Below are positions 16,120-25,165 of a DNA stretch of 64,000 nt, in pieces (the stretch's first letter is position 1; every line of letters begins with the position of its first letter). Location: contig NZ_JAFBFH010000002.1 of NCBI RefSeq assembly GCF_016909185.1, positions 62,001-126,000 on the forward strand, in the 5' to 3' direction. The position numbers and the translations under genes were made by a program. Below the pieces are notes generated by a model, which was not told where the DNA came from, searched no databases, and was given only the letters and a program-made list of their open reading frames with translations. This DNA is from Siminovitchia thermophila. Its GTDB lineage: Bacteria; Bacillota; Bacilli; Bacillales; Bacillaceae_C.

Positions 16120-16127
16120 AGTGTATG
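16120..16127 (-). promoter_or_regulatory. Probable sigma-E -10 element of safA
   Basis: CATACACT on the minus strand fits the sigma-E -10 consensus CATACRMT and lies 31 bp before the GTG start. The -35 region (about TAACAAT, 14 nt upstream) is a weaker match. Sigma-E control of safA is established in B. subtilis. Confidence 0.55.
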
Positions 16128-16287
16128 ATTGTGTGGGCAAATTGTTATTTTTTCCTCTTCAAAATACATATGAAATAATGAAAGCCTTTATGAGTCTTAT
16201 AAAGATCCGTCTCGTACCGGAAGAGTTCAAGCGGCTGTAAATATGTGATACTATTTAATCGTAAGCATTGGAAACGGAGGACTCCTG

Positions 16288-16827
16288 ATGAAAAAAGAAA
16301 GGAAATTGCTTGGGGAAGAAAGAAGAGCTTGGATACTGGAATATTTAAAACAAAACAATGGTCCGATAACCGGAACGGCTTTGGCGAAAAAAGCAAATGT
16401 CAGCAGGCAGGTTATTGTTGGGGATATTACATTGTTAAAAGCACATAACGAACCCATCATCGCCACGAGTCAAGGTTACTTATATATGCCGGTGATGAGC
16501 AGCGAACGTGTCGAGAAAATAGTAGCTTGCTGCCATGAGCGGGATATAACTGAAGAGGAACTCAATATCATCGTTGATCATGGGGTTACAGTGAAAGATG
16601 TAAAAGTGGAGCATCCAGTATATGGAGATTTGACCGCCTCCATCATGGTTTCGAACCGACAAGAAGTGAACGCTTTTTTAAAAGAAATTAACAAAACAAA
16701 TGCACCATTATTGTCGCAACTAACAGCTGGGATGCATTTACACACATTGTCCGCACCAAATAGGCAAATGATTGAAAGGGCAGAGGCCGCACTTTCAAAA
16801 GCGGGGATTTTAGTCGAAGAAAACTAA
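16288..16827 (+). CDS. niaR: NAD biosynthesis transcriptional repressor NiaR
   Basis: A 179-residue nicotinic-acid-responsive repressor. The N-terminal HTH (about 13-70; ALAKKANVSRQVIVGDITLL) is followed by the 3H domain, whose three conserved histidines appear in VEHPVYGDL and GMHLHTLSAP. In B. subtilis the gene lies beside the nadABC and nifS genes it represses. Here none of them is adjacent; safA is directly on the other side. Start ATG 16288 has a GGAGGACTCC site. Its targets must be elsewhere in the genome. Confidence 0.92.
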   Translation: MKKERKLLGEERRAWILEYLKQNNGPITGTALAKKANVSRQVIVGDITLLKAHNEPIIATSQGYLYMPVMSSERVEKIVACCHERDITEEELNIIVDHGVTVKDVKVEHPVYGDLTASIMVSNRQEVNAFLKEINKTNAPLLSQLTAGMHLHTLSAPNRQMIERAEAALSKAGILVEEN

Positions 16828-16870
16828 CAAGCGGAAATGCTTCAATAAGCGCACTTCCGCTTGTTTTCTT
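16828..16870 (+). terminator. Intrinsic terminator after niaR
   Basis: CAAGCGGAA pairs with TTCCGCTTG (with further pairing inside) and is followed by TTTTCTT. It lies between the convergent niaR and pheB genes and may serve both. Confidence 0.85.
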
Positions 16871-16871
16871 A

Positions 16872-17330
16872 TCAGCCTCCCGAGCTGACAACTTCCACTT
16901 TGGCCACAAACTCGAGCCGGCGTAATTTCCCCAGAAGTTCATCCATATTGACATTCATTTCTGTCACATCCAGAGACAGTGTAACGTTTGCCCGTCCCTG
17001 TAACGGAATTGTTTGGTGAATCGTTAATACGTTGCATGAACAGCTAGCCACGATACTAAGCAGCTTAGATAGTGCGCCCGGCTTATCTTCAAGGAAAAAA
17101 AACAATGAAATGATTTTTTCTTTCACAACGGTATGGAAGGGAAATACCGTATCTCTATATTTATAAAAAGCACTTCGACTTAAATCGACTTGCTGAACGG
17201 CGTCCCATATCGACTCTGCCGTTCCCCGCTCCAGCAGAGCCTTTGCTTCCAACGTTTTTTTCATGGCTTCAGGCAAAACGTCTTCCCGTACGAGATAGAA
17301 TTTTTGATCAATTTCCCTTTTCCCCACCAT
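16872..17330 (-). CDS. pheB: ACT domain protein PheB
   Basis: A 152-residue protein of the UPF0735/PheB family. The C-terminal half is an ACT domain ([21 protein letters not shown], then [20 protein letters not shown]), which usually binds amino acids. The N-terminus [19 protein letters not shown] is characteristic of the family. It follows obg by 21 bp in the same direction, as in B. subtilis, but prephenate dehydratase (pheA), which follows there, is missing here. It starts ATG 17330 with GGAGGGGAAC upstream. Its biochemical role is unproven even in model species. Confidence 0.88.
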   Translation of the reverse strand: MVGKREIDQKFYLVREDVLPEAMKKTLEAKALLERGTAESIWDAVQQVDLSRSAFYKYRDTVFPFHTVVKEKIISLFFFLEDKPGALSKLLSIVASCSCNVLTIHQTIPLQGRANVTLSLDVTEMNVNMDELLGKLRRLEFVAKVEVVSSGG

Positions 17331-17351
17331 AGTTCCCCTCCATACAAAGAA

Positions 17352-18644
17352 CTAATCCATAAATTCAAATTCGTAATCAAACAGGCGAACGGTATCGCCA
17401 TCTTTCGCTCCCCGCTCTCGAAGCGCATCATCCACACCGATAGACCTTAATTGGCGGGCAAATCGGCGGACGGCTTCTTCCCGGGAAAAGTCGGTCATTT
17501 TAAATAATCTTTCAATCTTGTCACCACTGACAACAAAGCTTCCGTCCGGATCGCGCGTAATGGTAAACGGCTTTTCCTCCTCTTCATGTTTGTAAACAAC
17601 CCGATGTATCTCCTTTTCATCAGGCAATTCTTCATGAAGGGGGAATTGAGGCGTCACTTCAAGTAAATCGGCTATGGCGAACAGAACTTCCCGTACACCT
17701 TCCCTCGTAATTGCTGAGATAGGATAAACAGGATATTCGTTCTGGAGCTTTTCTTTAAATGCCTTTATATTTTCTTGAGCAGAAGGGATGTCCATTTTGT
17801 TGGCAACAATGATTTGCGGTCTTTCCAGCAAACGCAAGTTATACTGCTGTAATTCCTCGTTGATCGTTATATAATCTTCGTACGGGTCTCTCCCTTCCAT
17901 CCCCGACATGTCGATAACATGAACGATGACTCTTGTCCGTTCGACATGGCGAAGAAATTGATGGCCAAGCCCGACTCCTTCGTGCGCTCCTTCGATTAAC
18001 CCAGGCAGATCTGCCATGACGAAACTTCGGTCATCATCCGTTGACACAACGCCAAGGTTGGGCTTAATCGTTGTAAAATGGTATTCCGCAATTTTTGGCT
18101 TTGCCGCTGATACAACAGACAGAAACGTGGACTTTCCTACATTCGGAAAACCGACTAGTCCGACATCGGCAAGCAGCTTTAATTCAAGTGTAACGTTTCT
18201 TTCCTGGCCAGGTTCGCCATTTTCAGCGACTTCAGGGGCTGGATTTGCTGGTGTGGCAAAGCGGACGTTTCCTCTTCCGCCGCGTCCTCCTTTGGCGATA
18301 ACAGCTCTTTGACCGTCTTTGATCAAATCCGCAATCACTTCTCCTGTATCTTCGTCGGTCACAACAGTTCCAGGAGGCACTTTGACGATAAGATCTTCTG
18401 CACCTTTACCGTGTTGCCCTTTTGACATTCCGTTTTCTCCGCGCTTGCCTTTAAAATGCTTTTGGTATCTGAAGTCCATGAGCGTTCGCAGACCTTCGTC
18501 TACAACAAAGATAACGCTGGCTCCTTTGCCGCCGTCGCCTCCGGCCGGTCCGCCCATTGGTTCATATTTTTCACGACGGAACGCTACCATGCCGTTTCCG
18601 CCATCTCCACCTTTAACATATACTTTTACTCGATCGACAAACAT
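17352..18644 (-). CDS. obg: GTPase Obg (CgtA)
   Basis: An essential ribosome-associated GTPase, about 430 residues. The glycine-rich Obg fold fills residues 1-158 ([18 protein letters not shown]). The G domain has G1 [10 protein letters not shown]3 DLPGLIEG and G4 NKMD, and an OCT domain closes the C-terminus. It acts in 50S assembly and, in Bacillus, in stress and sporulation signalling together with Spo0B, whose gene lies 23 bp upstream in the same operon. ATG 18644 with GGAGTG is preferred over an extension to 18683. Confidence 0.96.
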   Translation of the reverse strand: MFVDRVKVYVKGGDGGNGMVAFRREKYEPMGGPAGGDGGKGASVIFVVDEGLRTLMDFRYQKHFKGKRGENGMSKGQHGKGAEDLIVKVPPGTVVTDEDTGEVIADLIKDGQRAVIAKGGRGGRGNVRFATPANPAPEVAENGEPGQERNVTLELKLLADVGLVGFPNVGKSTFLSVVSAAKPKIAEYHFTTIKPNLGVVSTDDDRSFVMADLPGLIEGAHEGVGLGHQFLRHVERTRVIVHVIDMSGMEGRDPYEDYITINEELQQYNLRLLERPQIIVANKMDIPSAQENIKAFKEKLQNEYPVYPISAITREGVREVLFAIADLLEVTPQFPLHEELPDEKEIHRVVYKHEEEEKPFTITRDPDGSFVVSGDKIERLFKMTDFSREEAVRRFARQLRSIGVDDALRERGAKDGDTVRLFDYEFEFMD

Positions 18645-18667
18645 TAAGGACACTCCATTCTGGCCAT

Positions 18668-19210
18668 CTAACTTTCCAAACAAAACAATACTTGAATTTG
18701 ATATTCATTTTCCGATAACTGTTCATATGTTACATGATCCGGATACACATCTTTGCGAAAGAGCCAACTTTTCAGTTCCGACTCATTTTCTATTATACCG
18801 TGGAATTGAAAAAGAAAACCGACGGTATCTTTTCCTGATTCGATTGTCAAATATAGGCAGTTATCATAAATAGGTAATGATACCCGGTTTAACTCTTCAA
18901 AAAATTCTCCCATCCAATCTGAAAGCAGTTGATCATCCAGATCCAGCTTTTCCACTCCGTTGACAATTTCATATTCAAGACGAAAACGATACCCTTTCCA
19001 GTTGTGTGTCAACAATAATTCAGCAAAGCGAAATAGCTTTAGATTGGAAAGAATTGCTTCCTGCTTCATTTCCAGTACAATTTCATCCATAATGCGCTTA
19101 GCCTGTTCTGTTTTTCCCATGGAAAGGTTTCCTTTAATTAACTGTAATCTATTTAACCACTCGTGGCGCGTATATCGAAGTATTTCTACTACTGTCCAAT
19201 TTTCGCTCAT
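18668..19210 (-). CDS. spo0B: Sporulation phosphotransferase Spo0B
   Basis: Spo0B relays phosphate from Spo0F to Spo0A. The protein is 180 residues. The four-helix-bundle region has the phospho-accepting histidine at His16 in [12 protein letters not shown], and the C-terminal half is a degenerate kinase-like domain. Position between rpmA and obg matches B. subtilis. Sequence conservation outside the histidine region is low, as usual for this family. It is the upstream gene of the spo0B-obg-pheB run. Confidence 0.88.
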   Translation of the reverse strand: MSENWTVVEILRYTRHEWLNRLQLIKGNLSMGKTEQAKRIMDEIVLEMKQEAILSNLKLFRFAELLLTHNWKGYRFRLEYEIVNGVEKLDLDDQLLSDWMGEFFEELNRVSLPIYDNCLYLTIESGKDTVGFLFQFHGIIENESELKSWLFRKDVYPDHVTYEQLSENEYQIQVLFCLES

Positions 19211-19378
19211 CCCTTGTTCTCCCCAGTCTGGTCTTTACAAATTATATTATAGTATAACAAATTTCTCCTCTATGGAAGCGACTTAGAGTTGTACTTGAAG
19301 TAATTGTACCATTGATAAAATGACCGGTGAACATCTTTAGGAGGAAAACATATATTTTTGAGACATCAATTATTCACA

Positions 19379-19414
19379 AAAAAAACTCTAACCCCAAATG
19401 GTTAGAGTTTTTAT
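19379..19414 (-). terminator. Intrinsic terminator after rpmA
   Basis: On the minus strand AAAACTCTAACC pairs with GGTTAGAGTTTT across a short loop and is followed by T residues. It starts 3 bp past the rpmA stop and closes the rplU-prp-rpmA operon. Confidence 0.88.
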
Positions 19415-19416
19415 CA

Positions 19417-19701
19417 CTATTGTGCCTGCGGATATACGCTCACTTTTTTCTTATCGCGGCCAAGCCGTTCGAACCGAACAACGCCGTCCACTTTAGCAAA
19501 AAGGGTATCGTCTTTCCCGCGACCGACGTTTTCACCTGGATGAATCTTTGTGCCTCGCTGACGGTAAAGAATCGAACCGCCGGAAACGTATTGTCCATCT
19601 GCACGTTTAGCGCCAAGTCTTTTAGCTTCAGAGTCCCTGCCGTTTTTCGTGGAACCTGCTCCTTTTTTCGTTGCGAAAAATTGAAGATCCAATTTCAACA
19701 T
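19417..19701 (-). CDS. rpmA: 50S ribosomal protein L27
   Basis: L27 reaches the peptidyl-transferase centre. The 94-residue product starts [14 protein letters not shown]. The Phe-Phe-Ala site is the Firmicute N-terminal extension that the Prp protease (encoded immediately upstream) removes. Conserved [15 protein letters not shown] and RQRGTK follow. A GTG at 19710 also fits the frame, but ATG 19701 is correctly spaced from the GGGGGTG box. Confidence 0.97.
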   Translation of the reverse strand: MLKLDLQFFATKKGAGSTKNGRDSEAKRLGAKRADGQYVSGGSILYRQRGTKIHPGENVGRGKDDTLFAKVDGVVRFERLGRDKKKVSVYPQAQ

Positions 19702-19706
19702 GTGAT

Positions 19707-20045
19707 TCACCCCCTATTTTTAACGTTAACTTTTAAATAATCTTTATAATCACGTTCGATTGTTTCTAATGAAATAACCATGCCCTCAAGCAACAGCTGA
19801 ACTTGTTTGGAAGTTTCCAACGGCAAGTCCGCGGGCAGCTTGCATGACAGATAACCGCTTTCCGACTGTTCTATGTTTAGAGTGACACCCGTCAGTGCCA
19901 TCACTGCATTCAGGCTGCCAAAAGCAACTGCTGAAGCGCCGGCACAGACGATATCTGCGCCTTTTTCTGCAAACTCGGCATGCCCGGTCATCGTAAAAGA
20001 TTCAATCTTGCCTTTGGAATCTTTATATATTTCAACGAGAATCAT
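19707..20045 (-). CDS. prp: Ribosomal-processing cysteine protease Prp
   Basis: A 112-residue protease that trims the N-terminal extension of L27 before ribosome assembly. The catalytic His is in [10 protein letters not shown] (about His22) and the Cys in DIVCAGASA (about Cys34). It lies between rplU and rpmA exactly as in other Firmicutes (ysxB in B. subtilis) and ends 5 bp before the rpmA start codon, so translation is likely coupled. Confidence 0.95.
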   Translation of the reverse strand: MILVEIYKDSKGKIESFTMTGHAEFAEKGADIVCAGASAVAFGSLNAVMALTGVTLNIEQSESGYLSCKLPADLPLETSKQVQLLLEGMVISLETIERDYKDYLKVNVKNRG

Positions 20046-20052
20046 GGATCTG

Positions 20053-20361
20053 TTACGCGTTGATTTTTTCGATGATCAGTTTTGTATATGGCTGACGGTG
20101 GCCTTGTTTTTTACGGTAATTCTTCTTAGGCTTGTATTTGAAAACAACGACCTTCTTTTGACGGCCTTGTTGCTCCACCTTGGCAGTTACGGTGGCACCT
20201 TCAACAAATGGGCTGCCAACTTTCACATCTTCACCACCGACAAAAAGCACTTTGTCAAAAGTGTATGTGTCACCTTCAGTCGCATCCAACTTTTCAACAA
20301 AGATTGCTTGGCCTTCTTCAACCTTTATTTGTTTTCCGCCTGTTTCAATGATTGCGTACAA
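20053..20361 (-). CDS. rplU: 50S ribosomal protein L21
   Basis: A 102-residue large-subunit protein binding 23S rRNA. It begins [17 protein letters not shown] after the initiator and ends with the basic [14 protein letters not shown] motif. The initiator is TTG at 20361, 7 nt after GGAGGTG. The six-codon extension to 20379 would swallow that ribosome-binding site and is rejected. First gene of the rplU-prp-rpmA operon. Confidence 0.95.
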   Translation of the reverse strand: MYAIIETGGKQIKVEEGQAIFVEKLDATEGDTYTFDKVLFVGGEDVKVGSPFVEGATVTAKVEQQGRQKKVVVFKYKPKKNYRKKQGHRQPYTKLIIEKINA

Positions 20362-20384
20362 TGTATCGCACCTCCTCAATAACT

Positions 20385-20470
20385 AAGACTCGCCAGACTC
20401 AGGTGTCTTATACTGGATAAGCGCTTGTGTACCTGTGCTGTGCGGTTGTAGCACGGGTGCTACAATCTAA
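20385..20470 (-). promoter_or_regulatory. L21 mRNA leader
   Basis: The rplU leader contains GTAGCACCCGTGCTAC, a compact hairpin, then GACACCTGAGTCTGGCGAGTC just before the ribosome-binding site. This arrangement matches the conserved L21 leader described in Bacillaceae, thought to mediate feedback by a ribosomal protein. Borders are approximate. Confidence 0.65.
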
Positions 20471-20663
20471 CATAAAAATACTATCACATTCTCATGCCTT
20501 ATGTCAATAGCGCTTCTCTTCATTTTACTACTCTTTCTTTTACTTCGAAAGCGCTCTGATCAAAGATACTGCCAATTCATTTACTTGGTTTATTCTCAGA
20601 TTCTATATTTGGGAGAATTTTGTTTCATATTCGATCATTGATTTCAAGTAGACTCAATGATGT

Positions 20664-21533
20664 TCAATCATGATACACGATATCCTTCAAGCGTGCACGT
20701 ATTTGCTTTTCTGCAAAGAAGGCATGCAACATTTCGTTTTCATCCAGTTTTCCGAGCATTCGTTTCCCATCATCCACATGGATGACATGCTTACAGCCAC
20801 GCCTGAATTGCTCCATGATCGAGGACACATATTCGCTTCCTTCCACCTCAATCACATCAAGCTTTTTAAAACCTGTTTGCTTCCCGCTATACCGCTCTAA
20901 TAAAAACCGGATAAAGGAAAATCTCATTTGATTCCATTGGTGCCACAATGATGCATATAAATACACTAGAACAATCCACACATTCAGGTTAAACGGAAAT
21001 ACGATCAAAAAAAGACAAAGAAGAAACGTCAAAACAATAAAGGAACAAAGCAATGATTGTTTGAAAGCCGTTAAAAACGGTTGCCGGGAACTCAAATATA
21101 AATAAATAACCTTGCCACCATCAAGCGGCCATACAGGCAGAAGATTAAACAAAAAGACCATTATGTTAAACTGTTGAAACATTGTTGCAAATTCCATCGA
21201 AATGACTTCATTTGTCCCCAGAATAAAGACAGTTGCCGCCATCCATATATGCTGAAAAGGACCGGCAAGGACGACAAGCAGTTCTTCAATAACAGGCCGA
21301 TTTCCATGTTCATCCACTTCACAAATACCACCAAACGGCATAATCAAGATGCGATTGATTTTCCACGAAAAAAAATGGGCACAAGTGGCATGTCCCATCT
21401 CGTGAATAAAAACAATCAAAAACAATGTGAGCAATTCCCAATAATAACCCGTGATAATGGCAAAACAAGCCACAATCCAAAAGAGAGGATGAAAATGTAT
21501 CTTTCTTAAAAGTCGTCCGTAGTTATTCAACAT
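20664..21533 (-). CDS. spoIVFB: Intramembrane metalloprotease SpoIVFB
   Basis: A site-2-type protease that cleaves pro-sigma-K in the mother-cell side membrane. It is 289 residues with about six transmembrane segments. The zinc site HEMGH is at 44-48 (IHEMGHATCAHFF) and the third ligand Asp is in LPVWPLDGGKV, about 139. A C-terminal CBS-like domain (about 215-285) senses nucleotides in the family. The gene overlaps the end of spoIVFA by 11 bp, its inhibitor/partner. Confidence 0.93.
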   Translation of the reverse strand: MLNNYGRLLRKIHFHPLFWIVACFAIITGYYWELLTLFLIVFIHEMGHATCAHFFSWKINRILIMPFGGICEVDEHGNRPVIEELLVVLAGPFQHIWMAATVFILGTNEVISMEFATMFQQFNIMVFLFNLLPVWPLDGGKVIYLYLSSRQPFLTAFKQSLLCSFIVLTFLLCLFLIVFPFNLNVWIVLVYLYASLWHQWNQMRFSFIRFLLERYSGKQTGFKKLDVIEVEGSEYVSSIMEQFRRGCKHVIHVDDGKRMLGKLDENEMLHAFFAEKQIRARLKDIVYHD

Positions 21534-22296
21534 TAATCACCTGGAGGGGATCAATAAAAACATCTCCCTTTTTAATGGCAATATAAAATTTTCCTGAATA
21601 ACTTTCTTCACCAGATGACACGGTTCCCAACACTTTTCCGCCTTCAATACGTTCATGTGGTTTTACATGAAGCTTGTTCAGATGGGCATACCATGATTCA
21701 GTATCGTCTTCATGTTGCACAATCACTGTGTTGCCGGTATCTGCTTTTTTTCCTGCAAAAATAACGATTCCGCCGGCAATAGCTTCAACCTGAGCCTGAT
21801 GTTCCGTTTCGATCATGATCCCACGGCCATCTTGATCGAAATTTTCGGCGATTTTAGCTCCAACAGGTAAGGCATAGTCTGTTTCTATCCCCGTTTGGAT
21901 AATGTCTCCATCTGCCTTGTCCTTGTCGGGAAATAGAGCAAGCGGTTTGCCAAAACGGCCTTCATACCACTCAGAAACAGCGGCAAAACGGAATTCCGTT
22001 TCCATTGCTTCGTTGACGACTGATTTAGCCGCTTGAAATGCCGGGGATTCGGATTTGTAAATGATACTGACAAGGAGAATGAGCGTTATGGAAGCGAGAA
22101 CTTTGAATATAAATACTTCACGATTCCAAAGAGGATGAAATTTTTCCTGATTTTTTGAATCATATAGAGAATGCTCATCCGTATAATTGCTGTCAATCCA
22201 TTCATTTGACCACTGAATACCTTTATCCTTTTTCCGGTCATAGGACTTTCTTCTCTTGGCAATTCGCTTTTTTATTTGATTTACCCGATGGTTCAC
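21523..22296 (-). CDS. spoIVFA: SpoIVFA, regulator of pro-sigma-K processing
   Basis: A 257-residue membrane protein that anchors and inhibits SpoIVFB together with BofA. A basic cytoplasmic N-terminus (about 1-62) is followed by one transmembrane helix (about 64-82) and an M23/LytM-like domain (about 150-257; YALPVGAKIAENFDQDGRG, YAHLNKL). The catalytic zinc residues of active M23 enzymes are not evident, as expected for SpoIVFA. Start is GTG 22296 with GGGAGATGG upstream. BofC, encoded at 12515, acts in the same checkpoint. Confidence 0.9.
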   Translation of the reverse strand: MNHRVNQIKKRIAKRRKSYDRKKDKGIQWSNEWIDSNYTDEHSLYDSKNQEKFHPLWNREVFIFKVLASITLILLVSIIYKSESPAFQAAKSVVNEAMETEFRFAAVSEWYEGRFGKPLALFPDKDKADGDIIQTGIETDYALPVGAKIAENFDQDGRGIMIETEHQAQVEAIAGGIVIFAGKKADTGNTVIVQHEDDTESWYAHLNKLHVKPHERIEGGKVLGTVSSGEESYSGKFYIAIKKGDVFIDPLQVINVE

Positions 22297-22859
22297 ACCC
22301 CGCCATCTCCCTTACCAAGTTTCTACTACCCTATGACTTGTCTCTCCCTATTATGCTTCGGTTGTGAAGAAAAGACGGGGCGTTCCTTTGTAAAATTAAT
22401 TGTATGCTGTTAGTTGTTCGCGAAGCAGAATACAAACTTCTCATAAAGTTTTTCCTCACTATTCCGAACGAACATTTTAACTTCCAAAGTCACTTTCCCG
22501 TAAAGAATTTTGATGTTCGTTTTGCGATGTTAACATCGCCACCGCTGTCTGTTCTCCTATTTCTGCTCCTTTGATGGCCGCTCGTTTCATTGCAAACAAA
22601 CGATGTGCCCGCTAATAGGTAGACTTTTTTTCAGAAAATCTCTGGTTTGGACAGGCAAGATCAGAACCGCTTGATGACAACTTATTGGAAACTTGCGCTG
22701 GTTGAACACGACTACGCCTGAACCGAACCCTGTTCATCGAAAGCGTCGAGGCTGCCATCGCCATTGTCGCACTCTATATGCGCCTGAACCGAACTCTGTT
22801 TATCGAAAGCTCCATATCCGATCATGATCTCCCGGCCGCTGAAATGCCGATTTGCAAAT
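22297..22859. other. Gene-free interval between minD and spoIVFA
   Basis: No convincing gene. It holds a duplicated ~30-bp word (22715-22744 and 22781-22810) and, on the minus strand at about 22500-22610, a 40-codon open stretch without a good start that could be the tail of a dead gene. The 22860-22990 end is repeat DNA, listed separately. Confidence 0.5.
22715..22810. repeat. Short direct repeat, two units of 30 bp
   Basis: The units at 22715-22744 and 22781-22810 begin CGCCTGAACCGAAC and end ATCGAAAGC and differ at two positions; the period is 66 bp. Neither unit shows clear dyad symmetry. Confidence 0.75.
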
Positions 22860-22990
22860 TCCCAGTCCGAAACACAAAAAACCTATAAAAATGAATAAAC
22901 CGCATGAAATCAATTGAAACACCTTGATTTCACGCGGTTTATTTTCACGATTGGACGAATAGCAATTCGTTTTCAACTTATGTCCCAGCT
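22860..22990. repeat. Solo end of the composite repeat element
   Basis: It carries the hairpin AATAAACCGCATG...CACGCGGTTTATT (about 22894-22943) and the closing TTATGTCCCAGC (22979-22990), in the same order as the right end of the element at 11862-12511. The 155-bp unit and GC-rich module are absent. The hairpin lies downstream of minD and could terminate its transcript. Confidence 0.7.
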
Positions 22991-22997
22991 TCACCGA

Positions 22998-23801
22998 TTA
23001 TCGAGATCCAAAAAGCTGTTTAATTCGAGTGAAGAATCCGGATTTATCTTCTTCCAGGGGCTGAAGCGGTACAGATTCCCCAAGAATCCGTCTTGCGATA
23101 TTTCGGTATGCGATTGATGTTTTACTTTCCGGATTGAGGGCAATGGGTTCACCCTCGTTGGATGACTTGATGACTTCTTCGTCGTCTTGCACGATACCGA
23201 GCAGATCGATGGATAAGTGCTGTGTAATATCATCCACGTCGAGGACATCACCCTCACGCATCATCCTCGGCCTGATTCTATTAATAATCAATTTGGGAGG
23301 CTCAATATTCTCTTCTTTTTCAAGAAGGCCGATAATTCTGTCCGCATCACGGACAGCGGAAATTTCAGGTGTCGTTACAACGATCGCCTTGTCTGCTCCG
23401 GCAATCGCATTCCTGTAACCTTGTTCAATTCCCGCAGGGCAATCAATGAGAACATAATCATAATCTTGCTTGAGCTCGGCCACAAGTTCTCTCATCTGCT
23501 CAGGTGTGACCGCCGTTTTATCGCTTGTTTGTGCCGCTGGAAGCAAAAACAGCTTGTCCTCAAACCTTTTGTCTTTTACAATTGCTTGGTGAGGCTTGCA
23601 ACGCTTCTCAACAACATCTACAAGATCATAAATAATCCTGTTTTCAAGCCCCAGCACAACATCGAGATTGCGAAGGCCAATATCCGTATCTATCAAACAC
23701 ACTTTTTTCCCCTGCAAGGCAAGTGATGTACCCAGGTTTGCCGAAGTTGTTGTCTTTCCGACTCCTCCCTTGCCGGATGTTATTACAATCGCCTCACCCA
23801 T
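22998..23801 (-). CDS. minD: Septum-site determining ATPase MinD
   Basis: Membrane-cycling ATPase that positions MinC to block polar division. It is 267 residues. Deviant Walker A SGKGGVGKTTTSANLG is at the N-terminus with the signature lysine, followed by DTDIGLRNLD and Walker B YVLIDCPAG. The C-terminal amphipathic membrane anchor is visible as SGFFTRIKQLFGSR. The start overlaps the end of minC by 8 bp. Confidence 0.96.
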   Translation of the reverse strand: MGEAIVITSGKGGVGKTTTSANLGTSLALQGKKVCLIDTDIGLRNLDVVLGLENRIIYDLVDVVEKRCKPHQAIVKDKRFEDKLFLLPAAQTSDKTAVTPEQMRELVAELKQDYDYVLIDCPAGIEQGYRNAIAGADKAIVVTTPEISAVRDADRIIGLLEKEENIEPPKLIINRIRPRMMREGDVLDVDDITQHLSIDLLGIVQDDEEVIKSSNEGEPIALNPESKTSIAYRNIARRILGESVPLQPLEEDKSGFFTRIKQLFGSR

Positions 23802-24477
23802 AATAATGTCCCCCTTTAAATCTCGTAATATTCGGTCGTAAGTGTTTTAACACTTGTAATCGATCAATGATAATTTGATGATTCCTGTCTATGTAGGCAC
23901 ATTCCATTTGGTGACGTTCCTCCTGATCGTAATGGTCGGGAGAACGGCTGATGCAATCAGAAATTCTTAACTGTGACGGGGTCATGAATGAGGCAACGAT
24001 AACGGCTTCATTTCTGCCCGTGTATCCGGCATGGGCAATCCCTTTTAATGCCCCCATGATAAAAATATTACCGCCTGCCCTTACCGTGCCGCCTGGATTA
24101 ACATCTCCCACGAGAAGTAAGTCCCCCGGCACTTCTAAAATTTGCCCGGATCTTACGATCGTTGCGACGGAAGTTACTTCCTGGCTCTCGATGACCGTTT
24201 TGGCCTCTTCTTTTGAAATGACATTGCTGTCTATTTCCTCCACGATCAGGTTTTGTTTTTGCCGAATAAGTTCTTTGATTTCTTCTTCTTGTTCAGGATT
24301 TAAATAGCGGTTGCCCGTAAGAATGCGAACTGAAATAAGCGGACTTTCCTCTAATCCTTGAAATTCCGCAAGCTTCTCTTCCAGCTCTATTAAAATATCT
24401 TCATACGAACAACGATCATTTAACTGAAGCGAAAGACCGCTCTTCGTTCCTTTAATCATTACATTTTGTCTTTTCAT
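23794..24477 (-). CDS. minC: Septum-site determining protein MinC
   Basis: FtsZ polymerisation inhibitor, 227 residues. An N-terminal FtsZ-interacting domain (about 1-105) is joined to the beta-helical C-terminal domain that binds MinD (about 110-210; GQILEVPGDLLLVGDVNPGG, GNIFIMGALKGIAHAGY). The gene directly precedes and overlaps minD. No strong ribosome-binding site precedes ATG 24477, so the exact start is less certain. Confidence 0.94.
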   Translation of the reverse strand: MKRQNVMIKGTKSGLSLQLNDRCSYEDILIELEEKLAEFQGLEESPLISVRILTGNRYLNPEQEEEIKELIRQKQNLIVEEIDSNVISKEEAKTVIESQEVTSVATIVRSGQILEVPGDLLLVGDVNPGGTVRAGGNIFIMGALKGIAHAGYTGRNEAVIVASFMTPSQLRISDCISRSPDHYDQEERHQMECAYIDRNHQIIIDRLQVLKHLRPNITRFKGGHYYG

Positions 24478-24646
24478 GAATTAGCGGGCTTCAAGGAATT
24501 GCATTCATTGGGCCCTTACTTCTCCTTTCAACGACGAACATCTTATCCGGTACAGTTTGATGAACACCAGCAAGGTTCATTTCTTCTATTTTCGACAATC
24601 GCTGGCGATTTCCCTTTTTCGTGGGCAAATTTTCATCATCTCCGTA

Positions 24647-25165
24647 TTATTCGGATGACAGTTGCTTATGCAAATGTTGCAGCCATCTTGTATATGGGAT
24701 AAAAATGATGAAATAGAAAATTAAATTCAGTACAAGAGATGGCAGCAGTCTGTTTTCAAGAAACTCCATCATTGTTACAGGAACATTGAAAAGCAGTATG
24801 TTTAATCCAAAAATGAGCGATTCCACCAGTGAAATATTCACGATCACAATCAGCCCTACAGTCAGCACATTGATATGTAAAATCCTGATCATTTTAGAAG
24901 CTATGTAGACGGAAATGGGAAATAAAAACAGGTAAGCCCCGATAATTCCCGTAAAATATATATCAAAAATCAGTCCGAATAACGCCGCATATATGATCGT
25001 TGTGTTACGAACAAAGTATATCCCCATCAATGTTAATGCGATCAACAAAAAATGAGGGATAACCATCCGGTCTTTAAATAAAGAGGCTGTTGTAAAAAAA
25101 TCAGTAAATAGGCTTTCAGCGTAAAAACAAGCAATCAATACGAGAGGAAGAAGAACCCGCTTCAT
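24647..25165 (-). CDS. mreD: Rod-shape determining protein MreD
   Basis: A 172-residue membrane protein of the elongasome with five to six hydrophobic helices and little else, as typical. It overlaps the mreC stop by an ATGA junction. Between it and minC there is a 169-bp spacer. Assignment rests on size, topology and position in mreB-mreC-mreD order. Confidence 0.93.
   Translation of the reverse strand: MKRVLLPLVLIACFYAESLFTDFFTTASLFKDRMVIPHFLLIALTLMGIYFVRNTTIIYAALFGLIFDIYFTGIIGAYLFLFPISVYIASKMIRILHINVLTVGLIVIVNISLVESLIFGLNILLFNVPVTMMEFLENRLLPSLVLNLIFYFIIFIPYTRWLQHLHKQLSSE

Noticed and set aside
22490-22620. Short minus-strand open stretch of about 40 codons between minD and spoIVFA
   Set aside because: Coding-like in texture (KRAAIKGAEIGEQTAVAM) but without start signal, known family or continuation; kept only as a remark in the interval entry.
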